NCBI GenBank assembly: GCA_964352785.1 | Contig: CAYGTI010000005.1 | Span: 1 to 64,000 of the forward strand | Source of the DNA: JACOMS01 sp964352785 | GTDB lineage: Bacteria > Pseudomonadota > Alphaproteobacteria > Caulobacterales > Maricaulaceae | Direction of reading: 5' to 3' | DNA length: 64,000 bases | In this document: piece after piece, positions 15,479 through 24,322 of the stretch | How the letters are laid out: each line of letters starts with the position of its first letter | How positions within the stretch are numbered: position 1 is the first letter of the stretch | Translations under genes and position numbers: made by a program | Notes under the pieces: model-generated | Database searches by the model: none | What the model saw: only the letters and a program-made list of their open reading frames with translations | Told to the model about the DNA's origin: nothing

Positions 15479-17677
15479 ATGACCTACATATCTGCTGACT
15501 CTTTAACGCCTAAGCCAGAACTCCCGGCTCAGCTCGCACCTGAGAAAAGATACTTCAACCGCGAACTTTCATGGCTATTTTTCAACACGCGCGTGCTCAA
15601 AGAAGCCCGCAATCCGGATGTGCCACTGCTGGAACGTGTCAGGTTTCTGTCAATTTCAGCCAGCAATCTGGATGAGTTTTACATGGTGCGCGTTGCTGGA
15701 TTGCGCACACAGGTACTGGCCGGCGTTTCTAAACCAAGTTTTGATGGCTACACCCCGCAACAACAACTTGAGAAAATTGCCCGCCGGGTGAGCAAACTTA
15801 CCGCCGCCCAAGATGAGTGCTGGACATCTCTTCGTAAAAAAATGCAACACGAAGGCATCGACGTCAAAGCCGTCGGTAAACTGTCCGGCGTAGAAATAGA
15901 AACGCTCGACACAGCCTACAGAGAACGCATCTTGCCACTTCTCTCACCGCTAGCTGTTGACCCCGCCCACCCCTTCCCGTTCATTGCCAATCTCGGCTTT
16001 GGCATGGTACTCGCTCTGAAACAAAAACTAACCCCTGATCCACTCTATGCGATTTTACCTATTCCCGTACATGTCCCGAGGTTTATAAAACTTAGCACCA
16101 GAAAAAAGTCCAAAAAAGACGTCTATGTAATGATTGAGGATGTGCTCGCGCACTTTGCGCCCGAGCTGTTCCCGGATTTCAAAATAACAGATTCGGGCCT
16201 TTTCCGGATCACCCGCGACAGCGATATTGCTGTGGATGAAGAGGCGGAAGACCTCGTGCAGCATTTTGAGTTTCTCCTCAAAAAACGCCGCCGAGGGCGG
16301 GTGATCCGCCTAGAGATGAATGATGCGATACCGGATGATCTTAAACACTTTTTGATTGAGGGCTTTGAGTACTGGGGCGAAGATATTCAGCAAACCGCCG
16401 GCATATTAGGTATGTCATCCGTCTCACAAATCATTACCGGGAAGCGCCCAAAATTACTCAATAAACCGTTTCAGGCCCGCTTCCCGGAACGCATCAGAGA
16501 TTTTGACGGCGACTGCTTTGCTGCTATCGCGGCAAAGGATATTCTGGTCCATCACCCTTACGAAGAATTTGACGTGGTTGTGCAGTTCCTCAAACAAGCC
16601 GCGCGTGATCCGGATGTTGTTGCGATCAAGCAAACTCTTTACCGGACCTCCGAAGACAGCCCGATTGTTCAGGCCCTGATTGAAGCGGCAGAGCGCGGCA
16701 AAACCGTGACGGCTTTGGTGGAGCTTAAAGCGCGCTTTGATGAAGAGTCTAATATGCGCTGGGCGCGAGACCTTGAACGAGCGGGCGCACACGTGGTCTA
16801 CGGCTTTGTAGGTTATAAAACTCACGCAAAAGTCTCTTTGGCAGTACGGCGCGAAGGCTCTAATTTACAGACCTATGTGCATTTAGGCACGGGAAATTAT
16901 CACGCGCTAAATGCTAAAATTTATACGGATCTCGCTTTGTTCACAATTGATTCAGCGCTTGGCCGCGATGTGGGCAAATTATTTAATTATGTGACCAGCT
17001 ACTCCCAACCGCAAAACCTTGAAAAACTGATTATCGCGCCAGTCGGTCTACGCAATCACATTATGGCGTCTATAGACTCTGAAATAGCGGTAGCCCGTAG
17101 TGGTAAACCCGCTCATATATGGGCGAAAATGAACGCACTTGTAGACACGTTTATTATTGATAAGCTCTATGAAGCGTCGCAAGCGGGCGTGCGGATTGAC
17201 CTTGTCGTGCGCGGAATTTGTTGCCTTCGGCCCGGCGTCGAAGGGCTGTCCGAGAACATTCGCGTAAAAAGTATTGTCGGGCGTTTCCTTGAGCATTCCC
17301 GCATTGTCTGCTTCGGTAACGGAGCTTCCCTACCAAACAGTGACGCCAAGGTTTACTTCTCGTCCGCCGACTGGATGCCGCGCAACTTGAACCGCCGCAT
17401 CGAAACGCTCATTCCCATAGAGGCTCCCACGGTCAAACGGCAAATCATGAACCAGATTATGGTGGCCAACCTGATTGATACTACCAATTCATGGGAGCTG
17501 CAACCGTCCGGTAAATATCTGCGGCTCAGCGCGCCTGAAGGCGAAGAGCCATTTTCTGCCCATACTTATTTTATGGATAACCCCTCTTTGTCCGGGCGCG
17601 GGAAATCGTTGAAATATAATGCGCCTGAAGAACTGGATGTCAGAGCCCAGCCTCGAGTTAATGCAAATGATGGATAA
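15479..17677 (+). CDS. ppk1: Polyphosphate kinase 1
   Basis: A 732-aa PPK1: N-terminal helical domain (YFNRELSWLFFNTRVL near residue 25), head domain, and two phospholipase-D-like catalytic domains. The autophosphorylated histidine is His449 in GYKTHAKVSL, followed by HLGTGNYH. The KQTLYRTSEDSPIV motif (about 385-398) is conserved. It makes inorganic polyphosphate reversibly from ATP. The last codons overlap the ppx start, so synthesis and breakdown enzymes are translationally coupled. Confidence 0.98.
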   Translation: MTYISADSLTPKPELPAQLAPEKRYFNRELSWLFFNTRVLKEARNPDVPLLERVRFLSISASNLDEFYMVRVAGLRTQVLAGVSKPSFDGYTPQQQLEKIARRVSKLTAAQDECWTSLRKKMQHEGIDVKAVGKLSGVEIETLDTAYRERILPLLSPLAVDPAHPFPFIANLGFGMVLALKQKLTPDPLYAILPIPVHVPRFIKLSTRKKSKKDVYVMIEDVLAHFAPELFPDFKITDSGLFRITRDSDIAVDEEAEDLVQHFEFLLKKRRRGRVIRLEMNDAIPDDLKHFLIEGFEYWGEDIQQTAGILGMSSVSQIITGKRPKLLNKPFQARFPERIRDFDGDCFAAIAAKDILVHHPYEEFDVVVQFLKQAARDPDVVAIKQTLYRTSEDSPIVQALIEAAERGKTVTALVELKARFDEESNMRWARDLERAGAHVVYGFVGYKTHAKVSLAVRREGSNLQTYVHLGTGNYHALNAKIYTDLALFTIDSALGRDVGKLFNYVTSYSQPQNLEKLIIAPVGLRNHIMASIDSEIAVARSGKPAHIWAKMNALVDTFIIDKLYEASQAGVRIDLVVRGICCLRPGVEGLSENIRVKSIVGRFLEHSRIVCFGNGASLPNSDAKVYFSSADWMPRNLNRRIETLIPIEAPTVKRQIMNQIMVANLIDTTNSWELQPSGKYLRLSAPEGEEPFSAHTYFMDNPSLSGRGKSLKYNAPEELDVRAQPRVNANDG

Positions 17678-19184
17678 AACAACTCCCGAACATATGCGGT
17701 TTGGTGTTCTGGATATCGGCTCAAACTCCGTACGTTTTGTAATTTACGAAATTTTTGGCGCGTCATTTACGCCAGTTTATAATGAAAAAGTACTCGCGGG
17801 TCTCGGTCGCGATTTACGCGTGACGGGAGAGCTTAGCCCAAACGGAAAGATCGAAGCCTTAGCTGCGATCCGCCGATTTAAAATCGTCGCGGACGCTCAA
17901 AATCTAGATCGTATATTGATCGGAGCCACTGCCGCGCTGCGTATGGCCAGCGACGCGCCTGCGTTTATTGATCAAGTCAAAGAGGAAACAGGCTTGGATG
18001 TTTCCCCTATTTCCGGACCGGAAGAGGCCCGGCTCACCGCGCTAGGCCTTATTGCCGCGCAGCCCCGGGCTAACGGCATTGCGGCAGACCTTGGCGGGGC
18101 CAGCCTTGAGCTTATTCAAATTAACAAAGGACATGCTGAGGCGGGTATCAGCTTCCCAATTGGGCCGTTTCGCATGATTGGACAAGACCTATCCGGATCG
18201 CAACCAGCAGACGATACGAAAATACGCAAAAAGATAAATGCCGCTCTTGATAAAAACCCACTGCCCTTTGCTGGAGGTCAACCGCTTTACCTGATTGGCG
18301 GTGCATGGCGTAACCTCGCGGGCATTCATCAAGAACGACACTTATATCCGATGAAAACCGTACAGGCCTACAGCCTTATGCCTGGCGCGGCGCGCGATCT
18401 TGCAAAATGGGCCTTCGGACCGGGGTACGAGGATGTTCTCAACTGGCCAGGCCTGAACAAGCGCCGCGCGGAAACTCTGCCCTATAGCGGGCTTTTACTG
18501 GATGTTTTGCTTGAGCGCCTGAATCCGCCGCATGTCATTATTTCGACAACGGGTCTGCGCGAAGGACTGGTATACGACTCGCTGAGACCGCAGCAGCGCG
18601 AACGTGATTCACTGCTGGATGCTTGCCAAGACCTCGCGCGCGGTAACCTTCAAGGCCTGCATCTAGCTGGCCCGCTCACAAGTTTTTTAGAGCCCATAAA
18701 TAACCTTATTCCAAGCGCCTTTGAGCCGAAGAATGAAGCCCGTCTGCGGCGAGCGGCTTGCCAACTCGCGGGGATCGGCAAAGGACTGCATCCGGATTAC
18801 AGAGCAGAGCTTGTTTTTGAAGATGTTCTTTATGCGCCGCTCCCCGGATTGACCCATAAGGAACGCGCCTATCTGGCGATGATTCTGTTTCACTCCTACA
18901 CATCAACCGGCAAATCTCCGCCAAATGTCGGGGCAATCAACTTACTCTTGTCACTGGAAAACCGCCGCGCCGCGCGCGTATATGGGACAGGCCTTCGTCT
19001 CGGAGTTGTGGCTTGCGGGCAAGCTCCGGAACTACTTAGCCATTTTTCGCTCGCGCCAGATGACAACGCTTTGTGTTTGACAGCATCGGGTCTTGGACAT
19101 GTCCTTGCGACCGAGCGCGTGGCCTACCGCCTTAAACGGTTTGGGCAGTTGCTAGATATGGAAACAGATATTAAATTCGCTTAA
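17670..19184 (+). CDS. ppx: Exopolyphosphatase (Ppx/GppA family)
   Basis: About 504 aa from ATG 17670 (a neighbouring ATG at 17667 is equally possible); it overlaps the ppk1 stop by eight bases. Ppx/GppA phosphatase domain with ATP-fold motifs VLDIGSNSVRFVIYE, GATAALRMASDA and ADLGGASLELIQ, then a C-terminal HD-like helical domain. It hydrolyses terminal phosphates of polyphosphate (and possibly pppGpp). Paired with ppk1 as in many proteobacteria. The open frame extends 5' into ppk1 to 17619, but those residues have no family match. Confidence 0.95.
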   Translation: MDKTTPEHMRFGVLDIGSNSVRFVIYEIFGASFTPVYNEKVLAGLGRDLRVTGELSPNGKIEALAAIRRFKIVADAQNLDRILIGATAALRMASDAPAFIDQVKEETGLDVSPISGPEEARLTALGLIAAQPRANGIAADLGGASLELIQINKGHAEAGISFPIGPFRMIGQDLSGSQPADDTKIRKKINAALDKNPLPFAGGQPLYLIGGAWRNLAGIHQERHLYPMKTVQAYSLMPGAARDLAKWAFGPGYEDVLNWPGLNKRRAETLPYSGLLLDVLLERLNPPHVIISTTGLREGLVYDSLRPQQRERDSLLDACQDLARGNLQGLHLAGPLTSFLEPINNLIPSAFEPKNEARLRRAACQLAGIGKGLHPDYRAELVFEDVLYAPLPGLTHKERAYLAMILFHSYTSTGKSPPNVGAINLLLSLENRRAARVYGTGLRLGVVACGQAPELLSHFSLAPDDNALCLTASGLGHVLATERVAYRLKRFGQLLDMETDIKFA

Positions 19185-19224
19185 GCCCATGTTTTTTGGG
19201 TATTAGGCGGCGCAGTACCATTAA

Positions 19225-20511
19225 CTATTCCGGCGGCTTTTGATCCATTTGCGGCGCGTCCTTAGACTCGGTCCGCGTCTCACCTTTGGGAATAGAGGAA
19301 CCAGTTGTGATACTCGTCCCGAATTCTATTTTAGAACCAACCTTAATAGAGCTGCCCTTGGGGTTTAACTCTGCCTTTGGCACCAAGGCCGGACTAAGAA
19401 TTTCAATAGTTTCGTCTGAAGGCACTGCTTTGAGTTCAGGCTCGGACTTTATCAGAGCGGCTTTTTCAACGAGCCACAACGTGCGGCTCCACCGGTCTGC
19501 AAAAAACAGACCCCGGCTGTCTATCAAGATAGGCCCGGGTTGCCCCCATGCCGAGCGTCCACTTTTCCCGGCGAACCCGTTCACAAAAACCTCTGCGCCT
19601 TCGGATGTCTGCCCGAGCAGAGTTGGTACGGCCAGTATGTTTTGTCCCCCGAATACGCCTGATTGAGGTCGGGCTGTGCCACCTTGAGATAACATAATAT
19701 GATCCTTCCACGGGGAGAGCGCGCCGGGCGCAGTGGTAAATTGGCCGGGTAGCGCAAGACCCGTTATCACGGCGCCTAGACCAAATGGAGTAGCCGCGTC
19801 TAAATCATATGTAGCGTTTCGAATTGGCAAAACGGCGTTATTAACCCCCACCCAAATCGAGTCTTTTTGACCGACAGCCAATGCCGTTATCGGGCCGGGG
19901 CCTTGTGACGCGAGTTTGGCTTCTTTCGTCTCTATGCTGATGGTAATAATTTTTCCTGCGCGGCTCGGCGCAGGCTCCGAGAGCGCAATGATCAGATGCT
20001 GCCCATTCTTCGAGTGCGCAAGCAAACGCGGCGACTCGAGAGCTTGGCTATGATTCAAATCAACAAACTGTCGAGCTACGCCGCCCTCCAACGGCACCTC
20101 CCAAATAGCGCGCTTATCAGCAATAAATAACCGCTCGCCAATAACAGCCAAGCCGCTGGGCATATCAAGACCGCTCACAAGTGTACGGCTCGCATCCAAA
20201 CGTCCGTCAAGCGCCCGGTCTGAGAGCTTATATATGCGGCCAAGACGTTGATCTGCCGCATAAATAATACCCGTGTCATCCATCGCCAAAGCTGAAATAT
20301 CACCGAGTTGAGACCCGAATGCTTTTACTTGCAGCCGCGCGTCAACTACGGGGCCCTCGGACGCGCCGCGTCCGCGTTGAGTTATCGTCGGTTTCGCGGA
20401 GGCCGCGCCCGTTTCGAGCTGGGCCATATCCGTTGATATTTGGGCGCGTGCCATAGCCAAAAATCCGCAAACCCATACCGACAGATAGCATATAATTTTC
20501 GCGAATCGCAT
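19225..20511 (-). CDS. Secreted beta-propeller protein, sorbosone-dehydrogenase/NHL-like
   Basis: A 428-aa protein with a signal peptide (1-23, ending AMARA). Repeated blade-like motifs follow (AMDDTGIIYAADQRLGRIYKL, quoted by position about 75-95; 'LAVIGERLFIADKRAIWEVPL'; 'LIDSRGLFFADRWSRTLWLVE'), giving a six-bladed propeller like soluble glucose/sorbosone dehydrogenases and SMP-30/NHL proteins. PQQ-binding residues cannot be confirmed. A low-complexity Ser/Lys/Pro tail (about 375-428) follows. Probably periplasmic; substrate unknown. It is a lone minus-strand gene between plus-strand groups. Confidence 0.7.
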   Translation of the reverse strand: MRFAKIICYLSVWVCGFLAMARAQISTDMAQLETGAASAKPTITQRGRGASEGPVVDARLQVKAFGSQLGDISALAMDDTGIIYAADQRLGRIYKLSDRALDGRLDASRTLVSGLDMPSGLAVIGERLFIADKRAIWEVPLEGGVARQFVDLNHSQALESPRLLAHSKNGQHLIIALSEPAPSRAGKIITISIETKEAKLASQGPGPITALAVGQKDSIWVGVNNAVLPIRNATYDLDAATPFGLGAVITGLALPGQFTTAPGALSPWKDHIMLSQGGTARPQSGVFGGQNILAVPTLLGQTSEGAEVFVNGFAGKSGRSAWGQPGPILIDSRGLFFADRWSRTLWLVEKAALIKSEPELKAVPSDETIEILSPALVPKAELNPKGSSIKVGSKIEFGTSITTGSSIPKGETRTESKDAPQMDQKPPE

Positions 20512-20686
20512 GTCTTACATTGGGCCAAGTTGCTTAAAATGACGAGCGCCGATTACATATTTGAAAATTTCTATCTGGCTTGTCAGAGGGCTGTCATTCT
20601 GTTTAGTTACGAATCAGTGAAACAAGGAGACTCGCTTTCAGGATACTAAAAAAAAATGTGCGGTGCGTAACTCATGAGGCTTTACG

Positions 20687-21277
20687 ATGAGCCAAGTCCC
20701 AGACATTGATATCACAAATGCGGCGTCGCTGTCGTCCGGAGGCTTTCCCTGTTTGATCCTGAACGCAGATTATCAACCCTTATCATATTATCCTTTGTCA
20801 GTCTGGTCGTGGCAGGATGCCATCAAAGCTGTTTTTCTCGACCGCGTAAACGTTGTGGATCACTATGACCGCGTAGCCCGCTCCTCCAGTTTTGAGATGC
20901 CCCTGCCCAGCGTTGTTGCGCTCAAAGATTATGTCACGCAAAATCGGGCCCCAGCCTTTACCCGGTTTAACCTGTTTTTGCGCGACGGATTTCTCTGCGT
21001 ATATTGCGGTAGCCCAGATGAGCTAACTTTTGATCATGTTATCCCAAGGCGGCTCGGCGGGACAACAACATGGAAAAATATCGCGGCGGCATGCTCTAAA
21101 TGTAATCTTAAAAAGGGCGGACGGATGCCTAAAGAGGCTGGGATGATCCCCAACAAGCCACCCTACAAGCCCACCATGCACCAATTACAGGCTCAAGGCC
21201 GCCGCTTTCCACCGAACTATTTGCATGAAAGCTGGCTTGACTATTTATACTGGGACGTAGAACTTAAAGCTAACTGA
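20687..21277 (+). CDS. HNH endonuclease
   Basis: A 196-aa protein with a clear HNH fold: CVYCGSPDELTFDHVIPRRLGGTTTWKN (about residues 103-130), then CSKCNLKKGGR. The two CxxC pairs (CVYC, CSKC) bind structural zinc and the H in DHV is catalytic. This domain layout matches the widespread bacterial 'HNH endonuclease' of about 190 aa, whose cellular role is unproven (repair or nucleic acid processing has been proposed). No mobile-element context. It is followed after 26 bases by the small membrane peptide gene. Confidence 0.93.
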   Translation: MSQVPDIDITNAASLSSGGFPCLILNADYQPLSYYPLSVWSWQDAIKAVFLDRVNVVDHYDRVARSSSFEMPLPSVVALKDYVTQNRAPAFTRFNLFLRDGFLCVYCGSPDELTFDHVIPRRLGGTTTWKNIAAACSKCNLKKGGRMPKEAGMIPNKPPYKPTMHQLQAQGRRFPPNYLHESWLDYLYWDVELKAN

Positions 21278-21303
21278 TCTTTCAAGATTTAAAGAGGCTT
21301 ATT

Positions 21304-21462
21304 GTGAAATTACATCCTTACGCGCTTATTATCGGTATCGGCATTGGTATCATGGTTCTTATATCGCTCCGGCAACCCGTGTTTGCGATTTTCGCAGCGA
21401 TTATCTCGGTGATATTACTCGACATGGGTTATAAGAAAAACGCAGGCTCCGACGACAAATGA
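21304..21462 (+). CDS. Small membrane protein, 52 aa
   Basis: GTG start at 21304 preceded by AAAGAGG (21290-21296) and ending in TGA at 21462. The protein has two hydrophobic helices (about 5-20, IIGIGIGIMVLISL, and 24-40, FAIFAAIISVILLDMG) and a charged tail KKNAGSDDK. Its stop overlaps the ATG of the cyclophilin gene (ATGA, 21459-21462). The coding nature is supported by the ribosome-binding site, the amphiphilic design and the 4-base coupling. No family recognised. Confidence 0.7.
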   Translation: MKLHPYALIIGIGIGIMVLISLRQPVFAIFAAIISVILLDMGYKKNAGSDDK

Positions 21463-22052
21463 TCCGTGCGTTTTTTTTGCTGGCAGTGATTGGCTCTCTC
21501 GCGGCCTGCGCCGATAACCGCCCTAACGTCATATTGGATACAGATTTGGGCGCTATTGAAATTGAGGTCTATCTCGATCAAGCGCCTTTGTCGGGTAAAG
21601 ACTTCCTCTATTATGTCGACGAAGGCCTTTACGAGGCCCAAGGGTTTTACCGCACAGTGCGGCCTGATAACGATCCGCTAGACATGGGGATGTCGCTGAT
21701 TCAGGGTGGGCGGCTCGATTTTGAACCTGTGACAATGCTTTTAGCACACGAGCCTACGAGTGAAACAGGACTGTCCAATACGTCCGGCTCTATCTCAATA
21801 GCCCGCGATACACCCGGAACCGGCAGCGCTGCCTTTTTCTTTATTAATATTGGCGACAATACATTCCTTGATCACGGCGGGGAGCGCAATCCCGACGGAC
21901 AAGGTTATGCCGCCTTTGGAAAAGTCGTGGGCGGCATGGACGTTGTGCGCGCTATTCAGGCCCGCGACGCCAATGGCGTCTCAGACTCGCCGGTCACAGA
22001 AAACCAATATTTGACAGAGCCTGTCCTCATCAAAAAGGCCTACCGCAAATGA
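21459..22052 (+). CDS. Peptidyl-prolyl cis-trans isomerase, cyclophilin type, lipoprotein
   Basis: A 197-aa protein with a lipoprotein signal peptide (LAAC, lipobox cysteine at residue 17) followed by a cyclophilin domain: 'LDTDLGAIEIEVYLDQAP', GFYRTVR, GSISIARDTPGTGSAAFFFIN and GYAAFGKVVGGMDVV. The substrate-contact Arg in FYRTV is present; the typical QGG segment is 'IQGGR'. It would fold proteins in the periplasm, anchored to a membrane. It overlaps the small membrane peptide upstream (4 bases) and NnrU downstream (4 bases). Confidence 0.92.
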   Translation: MIRAFFLLAVIGSLAACADNRPNVILDTDLGAIEIEVYLDQAPLSGKDFLYYVDEGLYEAQGFYRTVRPDNDPLDMGMSLIQGGRLDFEPVTMLLAHEPTSETGLSNTSGSISIARDTPGTGSAAFFFINIGDNTFLDHGGERNPDGQGYAAFGKVVGGMDVVRAIQARDANGVSDSPVTENQYLTEPVLIKKAYRK

Positions 22053-22633
22053 TGCTATTCTTGATTGGACTTGTTATATTTTTTGGACTGCACCTGTACT
22101 CCGCGCTGCGCTCAAGAGAGCCTGGCAAAGATATTCGCACTAAAATGGGACAAGCCAAATTTATGGGGCTGTATTCCGTAGCCGCCTTGGGCGGGTTTGC
22201 GTTGATTGTTACAGGTTACGGGGCTATGCGGCCCAGCGCTATACTCTACACTCCGCCTGCATGGGGGGCCCACTTAAACCTGCTACTGATGATGATTGCC
22301 TTAGTGATGTTGATGGCCTCGCAATTTCCAGCAGGCTATATCAAAAACACACTCAAACATCCGATGTTAATAGCTGTGAAAATTTGGGCTTTAGGGCATT
22401 TACTCTCAAACGGAGAGTTAAATTCAGTTCTGCTGTTTGGCGCGTTTCTGGCTTACGCTGTGATTTCGCGCATCGCCGCCAAACGCCGTGGCGATCTCGG
22501 CGCAGCAAACACCGTTCCCTCTGTAAAGTGGGACGCCGCAGCCGTTTTTGTCGGGCTCGCCGTCTATTCTGCCTTTGCGCTGAAACTACATGTTCTCTTA
22601 ATTGGGGTGAACATCATACCGGGCATGGTCTGA
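22049..22633 (+). CDS. NnrU family membrane protein
   Basis: A 194-aa protein with five to six membrane helices. It matches NnrU by the HLYSALRSREPGK N-terminus, 'AKFMGLYSVAALGGFALIVTGYG' (about 36-58) and 'HPMLIAVKIWALGHLLSNGE' (about 108-127). NnrU was named for an association with nitric oxide reductase genes, but the family is broader and has been tied to isoprenoid (15-cis-zeta-carotene isomerase Z-ISO) homology. No denitrification gene is in the window, so a role in nitrogen oxide metabolism cannot be claimed. Start overlaps the cyclophilin stop by four bases. Confidence 0.9.
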   Translation: MMLFLIGLVIFFGLHLYSALRSREPGKDIRTKMGQAKFMGLYSVAALGGFALIVTGYGAMRPSAILYTPPAWGAHLNLLLMMIALVMLMASQFPAGYIKNTLKHPMLIAVKIWALGHLLSNGELNSVLLFGAFLAYAVISRIAAKRRGDLGAANTVPSVKWDAAAVFVGLAVYSAFALKLHVLLIGVNIIPGMV

Positions 22634-23172
22634 TGTTAAAGCGAGTCATGTTAAAACGGGTCATGGGCATAGTTGCTGCGGCGGGCTTGCTCGCCGCCTG
22701 CGCGTCGACGCCTGATGTACCTGACGCCACCTATTATCTTGTCCGTCATGCGGAGAAAATTTTAGGAGTTCCTGACCCGGCTCTAACAGATGCGGGCGCG
22801 CAGCGCGCAGAATATCTCGCCGTCCGTCTCAAGGACGTTGATTTAACACAGATATATTCAACAGATTATATTCGCACGCAGGAGACCGCAAAACCAACAG
22901 CCGCGCAGCACGGGCTGACGGTAACCTCATACGATCCGAAAAACTTAGAAGGATTTGCGCAAACTTTATTGCTGCTTAATGGGCATATTCTGGTCGTGGG
23001 CCATTCCAATACAACACCGCAACTGGCCGGATATTTAGGCTCAAAGCCCGGAGAACCCATTGTCGAGGCCACAGAATATGATCGGTTTTATGTGATTACC
23101 CGCAATGGCAAAAAAATTGAGGGACGCACAGAACGATTCGGGCAGCCGTCTGTCATCACAGGGACGCCTTAG
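22633..23172 (+). CDS. Histidine phosphatase family lipoprotein (SixA/PGAM-like)
   Basis: About 179 aa. The start ATG at 22633 overlaps the NnrU stop (TGATG). Two more in-frame ATGs follow at 22648 and 22663 because of a 15-base tandem duplication (MLKRV MLKRV). A lipobox LAAC lies just after. The catalytic histidine is in YLVRHAEK, Arg/His partners in YSTDYIRTQETA, and the second His in VVGHSNT, the histidine-phosphatase pattern. Probably a periplasmic phosphohydrolase of unknown substrate. It converges on prfA with six bases between stops. Confidence 0.88.
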   Translation: MLKRVMLKRVMGIVAAAGLLAACASTPDVPDATYYLVRHAEKILGVPDPALTDAGAQRAEYLAVRLKDVDLTQIYSTDYIRTQETAKPTAAQHGLTVTSYDPKNLEGFAQTLLLLNGHILVVGHSNTTPQLAGYLGSKPGEPIVEATEYDRFYVITRNGKKIEGRTERFGQPSVITGTP

Positions 23173-23178
23173 CGAACC

Positions 23179-24246
23179 TTAAATATCGGCTTCCATCGCC
23201 GCTAATTTTGAGGCTTGGTCGTCGGTAATCAAAGCATCAATAACGGTATTTAATTCGTCCCCGGCAATAATTTTTTCCAGCGAGTAGAGTTTCAAATCAA
23301 TGCGGTGATCAGTCACGCGGTTTTCCGGATAATTATAAGACCGTATACGGCCCGAACGGTCACCAGAGCCGACTTGGTCTTTGCGCTCATCTGCGCGCTC
23401 GGCGTCTATGCGCTGCTTTTCCATATCATAAAGCTTCATTTTCAAAAGCCGCTCCGCATTCGCCCGGTTCATATGCTGGGACTTGGCATCACAAACAACG
23501 ACCATCCCAGTCGGAATATGTGTCATACGCACCGCCGAATCGGTTTTATTGACGTGCTGACCGCCTGCGCCGGACGCGCGCATGGTATCCACACGCACAT
23601 CATTCATTGAAAACCCAATATCCACATCTTCAGCCTCTGGAAGAACTGCAACGGTGGCGGCTGAGGTGTGAATACGGCCTTGCGTTTCCGTAACAGGGAC
23701 ACGCTGGACACGGTGAACACCACTTTCAAACTTCATTTTACCATACACGCCCGCGCCGGATATAGAGGCGATGATCTCTTTGTAGCCGCCCATGTCTGCA
23801 TCGGACGCCGTTTCAATCTCAACCTTCCAGCCATTAAGCTGGGCATAGCGGCTATACATTTTAAATAAATCGCCTGCAAAAATTCCAGCTTCATCTCCGC
23901 CCGTTCCTGCCCGTACTTCGAGAACAACCGAGGCGTTGTCATCCTTGTCTCTGGGTAGCAGTAAGATGGAAACCTCACGCTCAAGCTCCGGCAAACTGTC
24001 TTTGAGAGACTGAAGTTCCTCGCGAGCTATAGCGCCCATTTCCGGATCATCGGTCATAACCTCAAGATCTTCCATTTCGGCGCGAACCGACTGCAATTTT
24101 CGAACGCCGTCAACAATGGGTTTCAAGGCCGCGTAATCTTTTCCAAGCTGGACGATTTCATCGCCATCCATGGTCGCGCCCATTCGGGCTTCGATTTGTT
24201 CAAAGCGGTCTACCACTTGCTGGAGTTTTATATCAGGAATATGCAT
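23179..24246 (-). CDS. prfA: Peptide chain release factor 1
   Basis: A 355-aa class I release factor. GGQ is in RASGAGGQHVN (about 223-233), which enters the peptidyl transferase centre, and the anticodon-like region carries the PVT tripeptide (RVPVTETQGR, about 183-192), giving UAA/UAG specificity. Length is normal. Unlike many bacteria, no prmC methyltransferase gene adjoins it in this window. Confidence 0.98.
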   Translation of the reverse strand: MHIPDIKLQQVVDRFEQIEARMGATMDGDEIVQLGKDYAALKPIVDGVRKLQSVRAEMEDLEVMTDDPEMGAIAREELQSLKDSLPELEREVSILLLPRDKDDNASVVLEVRAGTGGDEAGIFAGDLFKMYSRYAQLNGWKVEIETASDADMGGYKEIIASISGAGVYGKMKFESGVHRVQRVPVTETQGRIHTSAATVAVLPEAEDVDIGFSMNDVRVDTMRASGAGGQHVNKTDSAVRMTHIPTGMVVVCDAKSQHMNRANAERLLKMKLYDMEKQRIDAERADERKDQVGSGDRSGRIRSYNYPENRVTDHRIDLKLYSLEKIIAGDELNTVIDALITDDQASKLAAMEADI

Positions 24247-24293
24247 GACGCTCGGCTTAAAATGAAACGCGGATTATGTCGAGGTAAAAGCCC

Positions 24294-24310
24294 GTGAAAG
24301 AGAGTTTCAC
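24294..24310 (-). terminator. Weak hairpin after the TonB-dependent receptor gene
   Basis: GTGAAA (24294-24299) and TTTCAC (24305-24310) form a 6-bp stem with a 5-base loop, 13 bases past the stop of the minus-strand receptor gene. On the minus strand it is followed by GGGCTTTTACC. This is a marginal intrinsic terminator. Confidence 0.3.
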
Positions 24311-24322
24311 TACGAGGCGCGC

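Noticed and set aside
17619..17669. Earlier start for ppx overlapping ppk1 by 59 bases.
   Set aside because: The extra residues have no family match, while ATGs at 17667/17670 sit directly before the conserved VLDIGSNS segment.
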